Assembly: GCA_043789035.1 (NCBI GenBank)
Contig: JAYWIG010000007.1
Location: 1-21,954, forward strand
Source of the DNA: JAYWIG01 sp043789035
GTDB lineage: Bacteria > Pseudomonadota > Gammaproteobacteria > Burkholderiales > Burkholderiaceae_E
Reading direction: 5' to 3'
DNA length: 21,954 nucleotides
Position numbers and translations under genes: made by a program. Positions 6,140 through 13,064 of this stretch are shown piece by piece; within the stretch, counting starts at the first letter, position 1, and the number at the start of each line of letters is the position of its first letter. A model generated the notes under the pieces. That model searched no databases. It was not told the DNA's origin and worked only from the letters and a program-made list of their open reading frames with translations.

Positions 6140-6360
6140 TTATATTTGGCTCTAGCCCGTTGCATTACATCCGACAAAGTGGACGTTGACGATCGTCCAC
6201 TTTCAATATCCGCATTTCTCCGTTCTACCTCGACGGCCCACGCTTCTTCAATGTCTTCATCCACCTCTAGGCTAGCTAATAACACCTGCGCGAGAGCAGC
6301 CCGTTCGCCGACGGTGAGCTGCAACGCCTCGGTTTCAACAATCTCTAGTCTTGTGCTCAT
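6136..6360 (-). CDS. Addiction-module antitoxin
   Basis: A 74-residue protein of the putative addiction module component family, recognised by the LQLTVGERAALAQVLLASLE stretch followed by acidic residues and EEAWAVEVERRNADIESG. It should neutralise the ParE/RelE-type toxin whose gene overlaps its end by four bases. The ATG at 6360 has an excellent binding site (TTAGGAGGTGAA). The cassette has its own control region: a perfect palindrome AATACATGTATT lies just upstream. Confidence 0.88.
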   Translation of the reverse strand: MSTRLEIVETEALQLTVGERAALAQVLLASLEVDEDIEEAWAVEVERRNADIESGRSSTSTLSDVMQRARAKYK

Positions 6361-6371
6361 TTCACCTCCTA

Positions 6372-6415
6372 AGGGAATACATGTATTTTACTACTTGAGA
6401 AAAATGACAATATTC
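6372..6415 (-). promoter_or_regulatory. Control region of the ParE-type module with operator palindrome
   Basis: On the minus strand TTGTCA is followed after 14 bases by TAAAAT and then by a perfect 12-bp palindrome AATACATGTATT, which could bind the toxin-antitoxin complex. The spacer is short for a sigma70 promoter, so the boxes are uncertain; the palindrome and the strong binding site after it are seen directly. Confidence 0.45.
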
Positions 6416-6473
6416 ATTAGCGACATCGTGAAACCACCATTTTTACGTCACATTAAGCTGTGAAATCTCTTAA

Positions 6474-6488
6474 GCTCGCGCTGCGAGC
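6474..6488 (-). other. Cassette-entry hairpin, copy 2
   Basis: GCTCGCGCTGCGAGC, perfect six-pair stem with a three-base loop, seven bases from the R' box at 6496. On the minus strand it is followed by TTAAGAGATTTC. Confidence 0.65.
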
Positions 6489-6495
6489 GCTCTTG

Positions 6496-6520
6496 GTCTA
6501 ACTACGCGTTAGCTGGCCCG
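6496..6520 (-). other. attC, left arm (split by IS21 element)
   Basis: GTCTAAC TACGC GTTAGC TGGCCCG. The rest of the same site is at 9247-9341. The final GCCCG (6516-6520) is repeated at 9247-9251 as the target duplication. The site closes the TumE/TumA cassette. Confidence 0.85.
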
Positions 6521-6527
6521 GTGCGCA

Positions 6528-6593
6528 TTTCAGCCAAATCGGGCCGGTGTTTCAGTAATAGTCAGGCCGGTGTTTTACAAATAGCCGGGCTGG
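6528..6593. repeat. IS21 left subterminal repeats
   Basis: Three units of 21-23 bases: each begins TTTCAG or TTTTAC and ends with a GGGCCGG/AGGCCGG/CGGGCTGG block. They match in inverted orientation the units at 9149-9240. Such multiple sites bind the IstA transposase in known IS21 elements. Confidence 0.75.
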
Positions 6594-6631
6594 TTCAAGA
6601 GAAGTGATTACGCGACGGATTGAACTTTGAC

Positions 6632-7441
6632 TTAAATATTGATGTTGGTCAATCTAGGAGGTAGTTTTAGCGCTTGATTTGGCGGCATTTGTAGCAGTTG
6701 CCGTCGCTTTCTTAGCCGCTTTTGTTTTGCGCATGGATTCGCCTTAAGGTTGAGTTTGTGAGCGTTGTGAACGAGTCGATCAAGGAAGGCATCGGCGACA
6801 GTTTTGTTGCCTAAATAATCGTGCCATTGTTCGATTGGTAATTGGCTTGTGATTAAGGTGGCTTGTTTGTCGTAGCGATCTTCGAGTATTTCTAGTAAAT
6901 CACGCACGATAGGGTCAGGCATCGGTGTCAATCCGAAGTCATCAATAACAAGAAGTTCTACGCGAGATAATTGGCGCAAGAATGCTCATCGTTTGCGCAT
7001 CACCGTCACATGCGCCAGTTCATCGATGAGTCTTGGCAGTCGGTAGCAGCGTGTCATGATATCGGCACGGCATGCGCTGTGCGCCAATGCACTGGCAAGA
7101 TAGCTTTTACCAACGCCTGTTGGCCCGGTGATCAACAAGTTTAGATGTTCATGTACCCAACGAAGATCGCCAAGCTGGCGCCACTTCCCCGGCTCTAAAC
7201 CTCGCAGCGAAGCGGTGTCGACATCCTCAGTGCAAGCACTCTGAGGAAGCTTTGCCCAGCGCAAGCGCTGGGCCATTCGGTAGTTGGATCGGTCGCTTTG
7301 TTCTTGCGAGATCAACATACCCAATCGGTCCTCGAAGTTGAGTTGCTGCAATTCTGTGCTGTGCATCTGATGGGTTAATGCGGCGGCCATGCCTTTGAGT
7401 TTAAGGGTATTGAGTTCGGTAATGAGTGGTTGAATCAGCAT
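6632..7441 (-). pseudogene. istB: istB, ATPase helper of IS21 transposition, split by a stop codon
   Basis: The first part (7441-6986) has the IstB N-terminal domain and the Walker A motif LLITGPTGVGKSYLASALAH. An in-frame TGA at 6988-6986 (after VTVMRKR) interrupts it, and the same frame continues with AFLRQLSRVELLVIDDFGL, the Walker B motif, and the C-terminal LPIEQWHDYLG...DAFLDRLVHNAHKL. Without the stop the product would be about 269 residues, near the family length. The sequence between frame halves has no gap, so this is a nonsense change rather than a frameshift. IstB loads target DNA for IstA; the truncated product has no Walker B. Confidence 0.88.
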
Positions 7442-7510
7442 CGGGGAAGTTCCTTAAAAAATAAGAATCGTGGTCGTTGTTATGAATGTGTTGTCGTTAA
7501 TTCCATATCG

Positions 7511-9037
7511 TTAATGGAAATAGTTCGCACCTCGCAAATTCTCATGGTCGAGCAGCGTCATTTGCTCAGGTTCTGGCTTAGGCGGTGGCGATTCAATTAA
7601 GTGCCGAATGCCGCGATAGTGATGAATGCGATAAACGAGCGCCTGCTGGCACGCCGCTTCTAATCGCTCAGGGCTGTAGTCAACGGCCAAGCGAACAATG
7701 CCTTGGGCCGCTCTAAGCGTTTGTTCAGGATGTTTAAGACTGGCTGCGTGATTGGCGACGATCTGGCGAGTGGCTTGGCCAATCTGCCCAGCTTGGCGCA
7801 GCATTCTGATCATGCTCTGCTCGATTTGCGCAGTGTGGGCTGGTGCGCGATGCTCTGGGAGCGTATGGAAATGACCAAGCTTTTTTTGCCGGTGATGCGA
7901 AGCGACCAGTTTGCCCTTGCGGAACAACTCCAACATGCGTTCACCGATGCGGGCATCAAGAACTTGGCCTACAAGTTGATACGGCACAGAGTAAAAGCTT
8001 CGTTCGACTTGAACATGATAATCAGGATGCACTTTGGCAACCTTCCACCGAGCATACTCATAATGTCGAGGTGGTAATGGCGTGAGCGTTGCGCGCTCTT
8101 GCTCGTCGAACACCGACTGACGACAACCAGCTTTCTTCTTAAAAGCTCGCTGGTTTAAATCTTGCAGCAAGGCTGCAATCGCAAAGTTTAATTGCGCAAC
8201 GCTAAAAAACGTTTGATGGCGCAGCTTTGCCAGAATCCAGCGTTGCACGATTTGCACGCCGACTTCGACCTTGGCTTTATCACGGGGTTTGCGAACCCTT
8301 GCGGGTAATACTGCGATGCCGTAAGTTTGAGCCAGCTCTGCATAAGCGGGATTAATGTCTGGATCGTAGCGGTGCGCCTTGGTGATACCTGAGCGCAAAC
8401 TGTCTGGCACCACGACTCGTGGTGAGCCACCAAAGAACTTTAGCGCACGCACATGACTTCCCAACCAATCGGGCAAGCTTTGCGACATGCTTGCTTCAGC
8501 AAAGGTGTAGTTACTAAACCCAAGTACCGCGACAAATACCTGCGCCTGGCTCACTTCGCCCGTCAAGCGATCCACAATCGGCACGGTTTGGCCAGAGTAG
8601 TCTACAAAGAGTTTGTCACCCGGCAAATACTGCTGGCGAAACACGGTTTCTTGAGTGCGAAGCCAAACTCGATATCGAATGCAAAAGGTAGTGTATTGCA
8701 TACTAAGAGGCTGACATTGCTTGTACTCCTGCCAGAGCAATTCTCGCGTTACCCCTTTACGAGCAAGCTCGGCGTGAACCTTTGCAAAGTCAGGCGCTGG
8801 CGCTTCTCGCGTGGGGCGGCCAGCACGTTTATAAACAATGGCGTGAATTTGCTCTTCATTTAAGGACTGGCATTGTGGCCACCACATTCCTGCAGAGCGA
8901 GCACGACGTAAACATTCCTGAACCGATGATCGCGCTGCGCCCACCGATTCGGCAATCAGCCTATCGCTCATGCCGAGCTCGGCTTTAAGCCGTAATATCT
9001 CTTTTATCTTACGCATCGACAACCTTGGTTTAGCCAT
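7511..9037 (-). CDS. istA: IstA, IS21-family DDE transposase
   Basis: About 508 residues from the ATG at 9037, which has AAGGG eight bases upstream; an in-frame ATG at 9100 lacks this. The N-terminal helix-turn-helix is at MRKIKEILRLKAELGMSDRLIAESVGAARSSVQECL. The DDE catalytic residues are the Asp of KLFVDYSGQT, the Asp of VVVPDSLRS and the Glu of KPRDKAKVEV. A small beta-barrel domain follows (YHVQVERSFYSVPYQLVG). The gene is complete and reads toward istB, which starts 70 bp further on. Confidence 0.94.
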   Translation of the reverse strand: MAKPRLSMRKIKEILRLKAELGMSDRLIAESVGAARSSVQECLRRARSAGMWWPQCQSLNEEQIHAIVYKRAGRPTREAPAPDFAKVHAELARKGVTRELLWQEYKQCQPLSMQYTTFCIRYRVWLRTQETVFRQQYLPGDKLFVDYSGQTVPIVDRLTGEVSQAQVFVAVLGFSNYTFAEASMSQSLPDWLGSHVRALKFFGGSPRVVVPDSLRSGITKAHRYDPDINPAYAELAQTYGIAVLPARVRKPRDKAKVEVGVQIVQRWILAKLRHQTFFSVAQLNFAIAALLQDLNQRAFKKKAGCRQSVFDEQERATLTPLPPRHYEYARWKVAKVHPDYHVQVERSFYSVPYQLVGQVLDARIGERMLELFRKGKLVASHHRQKKLGHFHTLPEHRAPAHTAQIEQSMIRMLRQAGQIGQATRQIVANHAASLKHPEQTLRAAQGIVRLAVDYSPERLEAACQQALVYRIHHYRGIRHLIESPPPKPEPEQMTLLDHENLRGANYFH

Positions 9038-9148
9038 CGCTCGAACCCTTCTGCCAACACGGCAAAAGGCATCAAGCGTAGCGGTTGTCGCGTAACGCAC
9101 TTCTCATCAACTAGCCGATACTTTAATCTGGTATCAAACCAGCCTAAA

Positions 9149-9240
9149 TACCGGCCCGGCTATTACTGAAATACCGGCCCGACAATTATTGAAACGGTGG
9201 CCCGGCAATTACTGAAACAACGGCCCGGCTTTTATTGAAA
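9149..9240. repeat. IS21 right subterminal repeats
   Basis: Four units of about 22 bases with the pattern CGGCCCGGC followed by AWTACTGAAA-like sequence. They are inverted relative to the left set. The outermost lies directly at the element end. Confidence 0.8.
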
Positions 9241-9246
9241 TCCGCA

Positions 9247-9341
9247 GCCCGTTTCGCGGACAAAGCTTTTGTGTGAAGGTGCAAAGCGCACACAAAAGGT
9301 TGGGTAGCGCAATGGGTCCACGCTGAACTGCCGCGTTAGAC
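9247..9341 (-). other. attC, right arm (split by IS21 element)
   Basis: From the duplicated GCCCG through the AAGCTTTTGTGTG and CACACAAAAGG arms to CGCTGAAC (L'') and GTTAGAC (R'', 9335-9341). Followed by the conserved AGCAACGCGTGGTGGTGG flank. Confidence 0.85.
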
Positions 9342-9423
9342 ATGAAGCAACGCGTGGTGGTGGCGTTTAAGTGAATGCCTTACCACGCTACTGTTTTGTG
9401 AACTGAAACCGCAATTAATCAAG

Positions 9424-9771
9424 TTATGCGGCCTCAAGCAAAAACTCTACTTTCACTGCTTCATACGGGAATACAATGCTACCCTCTTCCGTTCTTTCAA
9501 TGACCCCTGCTGCTAAAAGTGCGGTTACATCACTATGTACCGCTTTCACATCTCGTGCGACGCGACGAGCCGCTTCTCTAATAGAAATTGGGCCTGCGCC
9601 ACACATGGCTTTCAGTATTTCCCAACGCTTTGCACTAAGCACAGACCAAAGTAACTCAGGCGTGGCAAAACTAATTCGAGCTTGCTTCTGGCCTCGTCCC
9701 GATTTCCACGTCCAGATTACGTCTTGTGCCACTTCATCATCCGAACGCACATCAAGTATTACCGTTTTCAT
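9424..9771 (-). CDS. TumA-like antitoxin, HVO_A0114-family DNA-binding protein
   Basis: A 115-residue protein. The C-terminal half is a winged helix: LLWSVLSAKRWEILKAMCGAGPISIREAARRVARDVKAVHSDVTALLAAGVIERTEEGSI. This family is annotated as HVO_A0114-type regulator and pairs with TumE-type toxins. Its ATG at 9771 overlaps the toxin end by 20 bases, so the two are co-translated, with the toxin gene first. It ends about 80 bp before its attC. A truncated relative is at 4097-4235. Confidence 0.85.
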   Translation of the reverse strand: MKTVILDVRSDDEVAQDVIWTWKSGRGQKQARISFATPELLWSVLSAKRWEILKAMCGAGPISIREAARRVARDVKAVHSDVTALLAAGVIERTEEGSIVFPYEAVKVEFLLEAA

Positions 9772-10048
9772 TCTTCCACCTCACGATATCTGCACGAAAG
9801 TCTGCAACCAATGTTTCGATGTCTTTAAAAACATAATCAAATTCAGAGTTGCCAAAATGCCGATGGTCTCCTTTTCCGATTTCGTTGTCATACCTCACAA
9901 CGCAAACCCCATCTAAAACAAAAGCAAACCTATATTTGTAGCTATGCTCGCTACCATCAACCGCTAGCGGAACTTCCCAAACTACATATTCCGAAAATTG
10001 GGCATCCGAAATTTGGCTCCGGATCTTCATTATCAAACTAGCTTTCAT
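9752..10048 (-). CDS. TumE-like toxin (DUF6516 family)
   Basis: A 98-residue protein from the ATG at 10048, giving the family-typical start MKASLIMK; longer forms from 10084 would begin inside the promoter. Family features: EYVVWEVP, the K-Y-YRFAFVLDG strand, VRYDNE-GKGDHRH and FKDIETLVADFRADI. The target of these toxins is not something I can state. It is followed by the antitoxin gene with a 20-base overlap. No ribosome binding site is needed if the mRNA is leaderless, as the promoter position suggests. Confidence 0.85.
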   Translation of the reverse strand: MKASLIMKIRSQISDAQFSEYVVWEVPLAVDGSEHSYKYRFAFVLDGVCVVRYDNEIGKGDHRHFGNSEFDYVFKDIETLVADFRADIVRWKNENGNT

Positions 10049-10051
10049 GTT

Positions 10052-10084
10052 GGACATTATACCAACACAAAAATCTTTTGCCAA
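10052..10084 (-). promoter_or_regulatory. Promoter and operator of the TumE/TumA module
   Basis: TTGGCA (10084-10079), 17-base spacer, TATAAT (10061-10056). Only seven bases separate the -10 box from the ATG, so transcription should begin at or next to the start codon. An inverted repeat TTGG...CCAA (10067-10052) spans the -10 box and could be the operator for autoregulation. Confidence 0.8.
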
Positions 10085-10123
10085 TTATTAAATGAATTTG
10101 AACAAGAATGGCGTATTGCAGAA

Positions 10124-10138
10124 GCTTGCGGTGCAAGC
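10124..10138 (-). other. Cassette-entry hairpin, copy 3 with compensatory change
   Basis: GCTTGCGGTGCAAGC: same position (six bases from R' at 10145) and shape as the other copies, but a C-G pair of the stem is T-A here, with both partners changed. The stem is perfect. Confidence 0.65.
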
Positions 10139-10144
10139 GCTCTC

Positions 10145-10257
10145 ATCTAACTAAACGTTAGCTGGCGCTTGCCCGTAGCGAGGTTTTGTGCAAAGCTGAA
10201 AGCGATGCACAAAAACTTGCGGAGGGCATGGCGTCCATGCTGAACGTACTGTTAGAC
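10145..10257 (-). other. attC site, 113 bp, complete
   Basis: ATCTAAC at the left and GTTAGAC at the right, L'' as ATGCTGAAC. Same subtype as 815-927. It closes the cassette of the 10387 gene. Confidence 0.9.
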
Positions 10258-10386
10258 TTGAAGCAACGCGAGGCGGTTGATATAAAAAACAGAAGAAAGG
10301 CGACATATTGATAGCTGGGTACAAAGTGTTTTGCTACTGGAAATAAGATTTATAGACCTGAGAATTTATTCGATGCCTGTAGTCCT

Positions 10387-11079
10387 TTATTTTGCCTCCA
10401 CGACATGATGCCGAGAATAGTTAGACGTATACTCAATATCAGATATAGGTAGCACTACAGACCGGTTTCCTAGCCAAAAGACACATTGAGTGCTATTGCA
10501 AACAACCTGCCGACCTAGCAGTGGGTTTTCCTGTGCTTTCAAATGAATAAGTACATGATTTGCCTGCCCAGAATTGAATTGCCGAATTTCAACTTTCGCT
10601 TGGTCACGCCCAGAAAGCAAAGAAAAATAACTAGCGACGAGGAAAACTACTGAGATCACAGCTAAGAACATGGCAACCATAGAGGAAATAGCCCAGGACT
10701 CAATCGTCCTCTGAGTTTTCAAATCAGTTTCATGCTTTCCATCAGGTATTGCTTTTGTAAGATTTATGCGAGAAAGAGAAGCTAAGCTTTTAAGCTTAGC
10801 TTTTATTGATCTCTCAAACAATGCTACTACTGCAGCTAACAATGCGCAGAGGCTCAAAACTATTAACGGTTTGAAGGAAAGAGTGGTTGCGCTCAAAAAG
10901 CCATAAAGAATAGCTCTGTCAGAGGGTAGTAAGAACGGAGAGTCTTCAATGCCATAACCGTCGAGATATCCCTGAAAGTAAGACGTACCCATTAGGAATA
11001 GATAGGCGGTAAAAATGGGTACAGTTGCAATTACGATCTGAATAAAACGACTGACCGAATTTGTTGTAACTTCCGACAT
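10387..11079 (-). CDS. Membrane protein of unknown function
   Basis: A 230-residue protein with three transmembrane segments: about 12-34, 68-90 and 128-152. A cytoplasmic or periplasmic charged loop with KAKLKSLASLSRINLTKAIPDGKHETDLK lies between the second and third, and a C-terminal soluble domain of about 75 residues with two Cys (VVCNSTQCVFW) follows the third. No family recognised. It is the only gene of its cassette, between attC 10145 and attC 11142. The ATG at 11079 is 63 bases inside the cassette, with a weak GAG upstream. Confidence 0.75.
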   Translation of the reverse strand: MSEVTTNSVSRFIQIVIATVPIFTAYLFLMGTSYFQGYLDGYGIEDSPFLLPSDRAILYGFLSATTLSFKPLIVLSLCALLAAVVALFERSIKAKLKSLASLSRINLTKAIPDGKHETDLKTQRTIESWAISSMVAMFLAVISVVFLVASYFSLLSGRDQAKVEIRQFNSGQANHVLIHLKAQENPLLGRQVVCNSTQCVFWLGNRSVVLPISDIEYTSNYSRHHVVEAK

Positions 11080-11141
11080 ATTACTCGTTGATAAAAGGAT
11101 GATTGGTTGAGTATGGCTTAGCTCGTTGATGTAAATTCTTA

Positions 11142-11253
11142 GTCTAACTACGCGTTAGCTGGCCCGTTGCGCGGACAAAGCTTTTGTGTGAAGCTACGCG
11201 CACACAAAAGGTTGGGTAGCGCAATGGGTCCACGCTGAACTGACCAGTTAGGC
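11142..11253 (-). other. attC site, 112 bp, complete
   Basis: GTCTAAC to GTTAGGC with L' GTTAGC and L'' GCTGAAC (plus strand). Type with AAGCTTTTGTGTG / CACACAAAAGG arms. Closes the DUF4287 cassette. Confidence 0.93.
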
Positions 11254-11292
11254 ACTGTACCAACGCGTGGTGGTGGCGTGTAAATGGATCCC

Positions 11293-11538
11293 TCAGTTCT
11301 TCCCAATACTTGCCAAATGATAAGCAACAATGGCATTTGCGTGCCCATGGCCCATTCCGTGCTCAGCTTTTAGCCAATTCACTATTTCCATATGCTTTAG
11401 GCTACTTTTCTCTGCGACCAGCGACAACCAGAACGTCATGGGTTTTTCATATTTCTTTTCAATAGAAGGAAAATATGATGCTGGGCCTTTGGGCTTTAAA
11501 TCACTTGTCATCACTTTATCCTTTCTATTGTCATTCAT
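11293..11538 (-). CDS. DUF4287 domain protein
   Basis: An 81-residue protein with the DUF4287 signature: ASYFPSIEKKYEKPMTFWLSL, then KHMEIVNWLKAEHGMGHGHANAIVAYHL. The family is widespread, small and soluble; its function is unknown. The ATG at 11538 is an upstream choice; MTSDLKPK (11508) is another in-frame start. The cassette begins GTTAGGCAGAGGAAAG, which gives a ribosome binding site right at the cassette entry, 16 bases before the first ATG. It is a typical one-gene cassette of about 420 bp. Confidence 0.88.
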   Translation of the reverse strand: MNDNRKDKVMTSDLKPKGPASYFPSIEKKYEKPMTFWLSLVAEKSSLKHMEIVNWLKAEHGMGHGHANAIVAYHLASIGKN

Positions 11539-11558
11539 TCACCGTGAAGCTTTCCTCT

Positions 11559-11675
11559 GCCTAACTCTACGTTAAGCGGGCCATTGTGCGGACGGAAAAT
11601 ATGTGCGAAAAGTGCCGAAGGCACTGCACATATTTTTCGGTAGCGCAATGGATCCGCTTGAACAGTTTGTTAGGC
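11559..11675 (-). other. attC site, 117 bp, complete, long-hairpin type
   Basis: GCCTAAC to GTTAGGC. The central arms are a long near-perfect hairpin (AAAATATGTGC with GCACATATTTTT, and an inner GTGCC/GGCAC). Same type at 12194, 20548 and 21197. Confidence 0.93.
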
Positions 11676-11714
11676 TATGTACCAACGCGAGGCGGTGGCG
11701 TGTAAATGAATGCC

Positions 11715-12182
11715 TCATTGCTTAACCCACGGTGACCATTTATATGCCAATGCACGACCATCACCACTAAACCATACTTTTAGCTGTAAGTCTTCGCCTG
11801 ATGCACGCTCCAAAAGTGCTTTGGGAATCAAATATAGCTCAGCAAGGCCAAGTGTCATAAAGCTATCAAACCCAGCTTGACCAGCGCGTCCATCCTTATC
11901 TAACCTGCCCTTAAACCTAAACACTGCTTCCGAAGCCGTGACCGTATTTGGCTCAAACAATGTGACCTCATGATCCCGCTCCCATATCTCAATAACAGGG
12001 CGATTGGGTATGACTAATGCTTTGCTTGTTGGCTGGCCAAGGCGTTCTCTCAATTGAGTCTCGGTGACACCAGAATAAATTATTTTAGACTCGTCCACAC
12101 CAGATTTTATGATCTGCGCGGCGCAACTGTTCAAAAATAGAAACGCCAGAACTACAGACAATGTTTGACGAAGTAATTGCAT
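11715..12182 (-). CDS. Outer-membrane lipoprotein, BamE/SmpA-like N-terminal motif
   Basis: A 155-residue lipoprotein. The signal peptide ends with the lipobox LNSC (Cys20); Ala at +2 favours outer-membrane sorting. After it comes GVTETQLRERLGQPTS, like the start of SmpA/BamE folds, then a beta-rich region (PVIEIWERDHEVTLFEPN, AVFRFKGRLDKDG). Function unknown. The ATG at 12182 follows AGAGGAAAGAA, which is the conserved entry sequence of the cassette, so ribosome binding site and attC edge are nearly adjacent. Confidence 0.8.
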   Translation of the reverse strand: MQLLRQTLSVVLAFLFLNSCAAQIIKSGVDESKIIYSGVTETQLRERLGQPTSKALVIPNRPVIEIWERDHEVTLFEPNTVTASEAVFRFKGRLDKDGRAGQAGFDSFMTLGLAELYLIPKALLERASGEDLQLKVWFSGDGRALAYKWSPWVKQ

Positions 12183-12193
12183 TTCTTTCCTCT

Positions 12194-12312
12194 GCCTAAC
12201 TACGCGTTAGCCGGTACATTGCGCGGACGAAAAATATGTGCGAAAAGTGCCGCAAGGCACCGCACATATTTTTCGGTAGCGCAATGTATCCGCGCTGAAC
12301 TGCAAGTTAGAC
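12194..12312 (-). other. attC site, 119 bp, complete, long-hairpin type
   Basis: GCCTAAC to GTTAGAC. The L''-R'' spacer reads GAAC TGCAA GTTAGAC, which is exactly what the guide of IS1111 copy 1 would recognise, yet this site is empty. Confidence 0.93.
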
Positions 12313-12337
12313 ACTGTAGCAACGAGAGGTGATTGAA

Positions 12338-12547
12338 TTACTTCCAATTGAGATTCAATTTTCTCTTCGATGAAGCGCAATCTCGTAGGTACAAATTAAT
12401 TAAGCTTTGGTACGGAATACCGACCTCATCCGACACATCCTTGAAATATGTGATTGAGTCTTCATCCAAACGAATCGTAATTTGCTTCTTTAGCTGAGCC
12501 GCGTAAGGATTCTTACGGGCATTTGAAAAATCATATTCCTTGCGCAT
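12338..12547 (-). CDS. brnA: BrnA-family antitoxin
   Basis: A 69-residue protein with the BrnA/ribbon-helix-helix pattern: NPYAAQLKKQITIRLDEDSITYFKDVSDEVGIPYQSLINLYLRDCA. It neutralises the BrnT ribonuclease and represses the operon in known systems. It follows brnT by two bases and has an AAGGAAG binding site inside the end of brnT. It ends 26 bases before its attC. Confidence 0.9.
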   Translation of the reverse strand: MRKEYDFSNARKNPYAAQLKKQITIRLDEDSITYFKDVSDEVGIPYQSLINLYLRDCASSKRKLNLNWK

Positions 12548-12549
12548 GT

Positions 12550-12927
12550 TTACTTCCTTTTATACAGTTTTGATTCCGCCTTCGTCGCTTTTCTTGCGGA
12601 GATTATTCGAATAACGTGCTTGCCAGTATTACCTTCAGTTTTCTCAAAACCCGAATCGGACGAAGCAAGCTCTTCCTCGTCTTCATCATCTGGTAATACA
12701 GAGTCCAAATCAAGTTCTCGATAACAATGGCAGACTACCAAAAGCTTTAACGTAGATGTCGTTCCTAGCATGATGAATCTCTCTTCCTCGTCGGAATGAT
12801 CAGGATCATCAACCAGGAGAGCCAGATCGTCCAGGAATACAGATTTCGCTTCTTCAAAAGCCACTTTATGCTTTCTAAGATTTAAAGCATTCTTCGATTT
12901 TTGCCAACGAAAAAGTATCTTTGCCAT
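12550..12927 (-). CDS. brnT: BrnT-family toxin with an acidic insertion
   Basis: A 125-residue protein; BrnT ribonucleases have about 90-100. The conserved frame is present: FRWQKSKNALNLRKHKVAFEEAKSVFLDD at the N-terminus, ERFIMLGTT-LKLLVVCHCYRE in the middle and VIRIISARKATKAE at the end. Between CYRE (70) and VIRIIS (105) about 32 extra residues are inserted, with the acidic run PDDEDEEEL. BrnT is an RNase-type toxin of the RelE superfold. Start: ATG at 12927 directly after the promoter; a GTG two codons earlier lies in the -10 gap. Toxin comes first, as usual for brnTA. Confidence 0.88.
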   Translation of the reverse strand: MAKILFRWQKSKNALNLRKHKVAFEEAKSVFLDDLALLVDDPDHSDEEERFIMLGTTSTLKLLVVCHCYRELDLDSVLPDDEDEEELASSDSGFEKTEGNTGKHVIRIISARKATKAESKLYKRK

Positions 12928-12933
12928 GATCAC

Positions 12934-12962
12934 ATTATAACTACAACGTAACTACATTGCAA
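12934..12962 (-). promoter_or_regulatory. Promoter of the brnTA module (minus-strand copy)
   Basis: TTGCAA (12962-12957), 17-base spacer, TATAAT (12939-12934); six bases to the ATG. The direct repeat GTAGTTA (twice, spaced 11 bases) sits in the spacer and could be an operator. The message would have almost no leader. Confidence 0.7.
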
Positions 12963-12988
12963 TGCCCGTGAGAAAAATGTCTTTCCTC

Positions 12989-12999
12989 GTCTAACTACG
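12989..12999 (-). other. attC, R' end (split by IS1111 copy 2)
   Basis: GTCTAAC TACG, the R' box and spacer. The site resumes at 14520 with CGTTAGCTGGCCCG. Joining both gives a normal attC. Confidence 0.9.
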
Positions 13000-13064
13000 T
13001 ACAGGGACTTCCCGATTAATCAAGTGAATATCTTACCGATGTTTTCCGACTCTTTGTTTTTCTC

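Larger units (their letters stand above)
6521..9246 (-). mobile_element. IS21-family insertion sequence in attC
   Basis: A 2726-bp element flanked by 5-bp direct repeats GCCCG. Its ends are GTGCGCATTTCAG and, on the other strand, TGCGGATTTCAA. Iterated subterminal repeats of about 22 bases, typical for IS21, are seen at both ends. It carries istA (right) and istB (left), both on the minus strand. istB has an internal stop, so the copy may not move by itself. It splits an attC in the L' side arm. Confidence 0.9.

Noticed and set aside
6521..6600. Short regularly spaced repeats at the IS21 ends as a CRISPR array
   Set aside because: The units are 21-23 bases without unique spacers and are the subterminal repeats of the element.
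6986..6988. Programmed recoding at the istB TGA
   Set aside because: No selenocysteine-type element or known readthrough context is seen; a nonsense mutation is simpler.
11148..11348. Minus-strand open frame of 66 codons
   Set aside because: Its sequence is mostly attC translated; the same peptide (FTQKLCPRNGPAN) appears wherever this attC type occurs.
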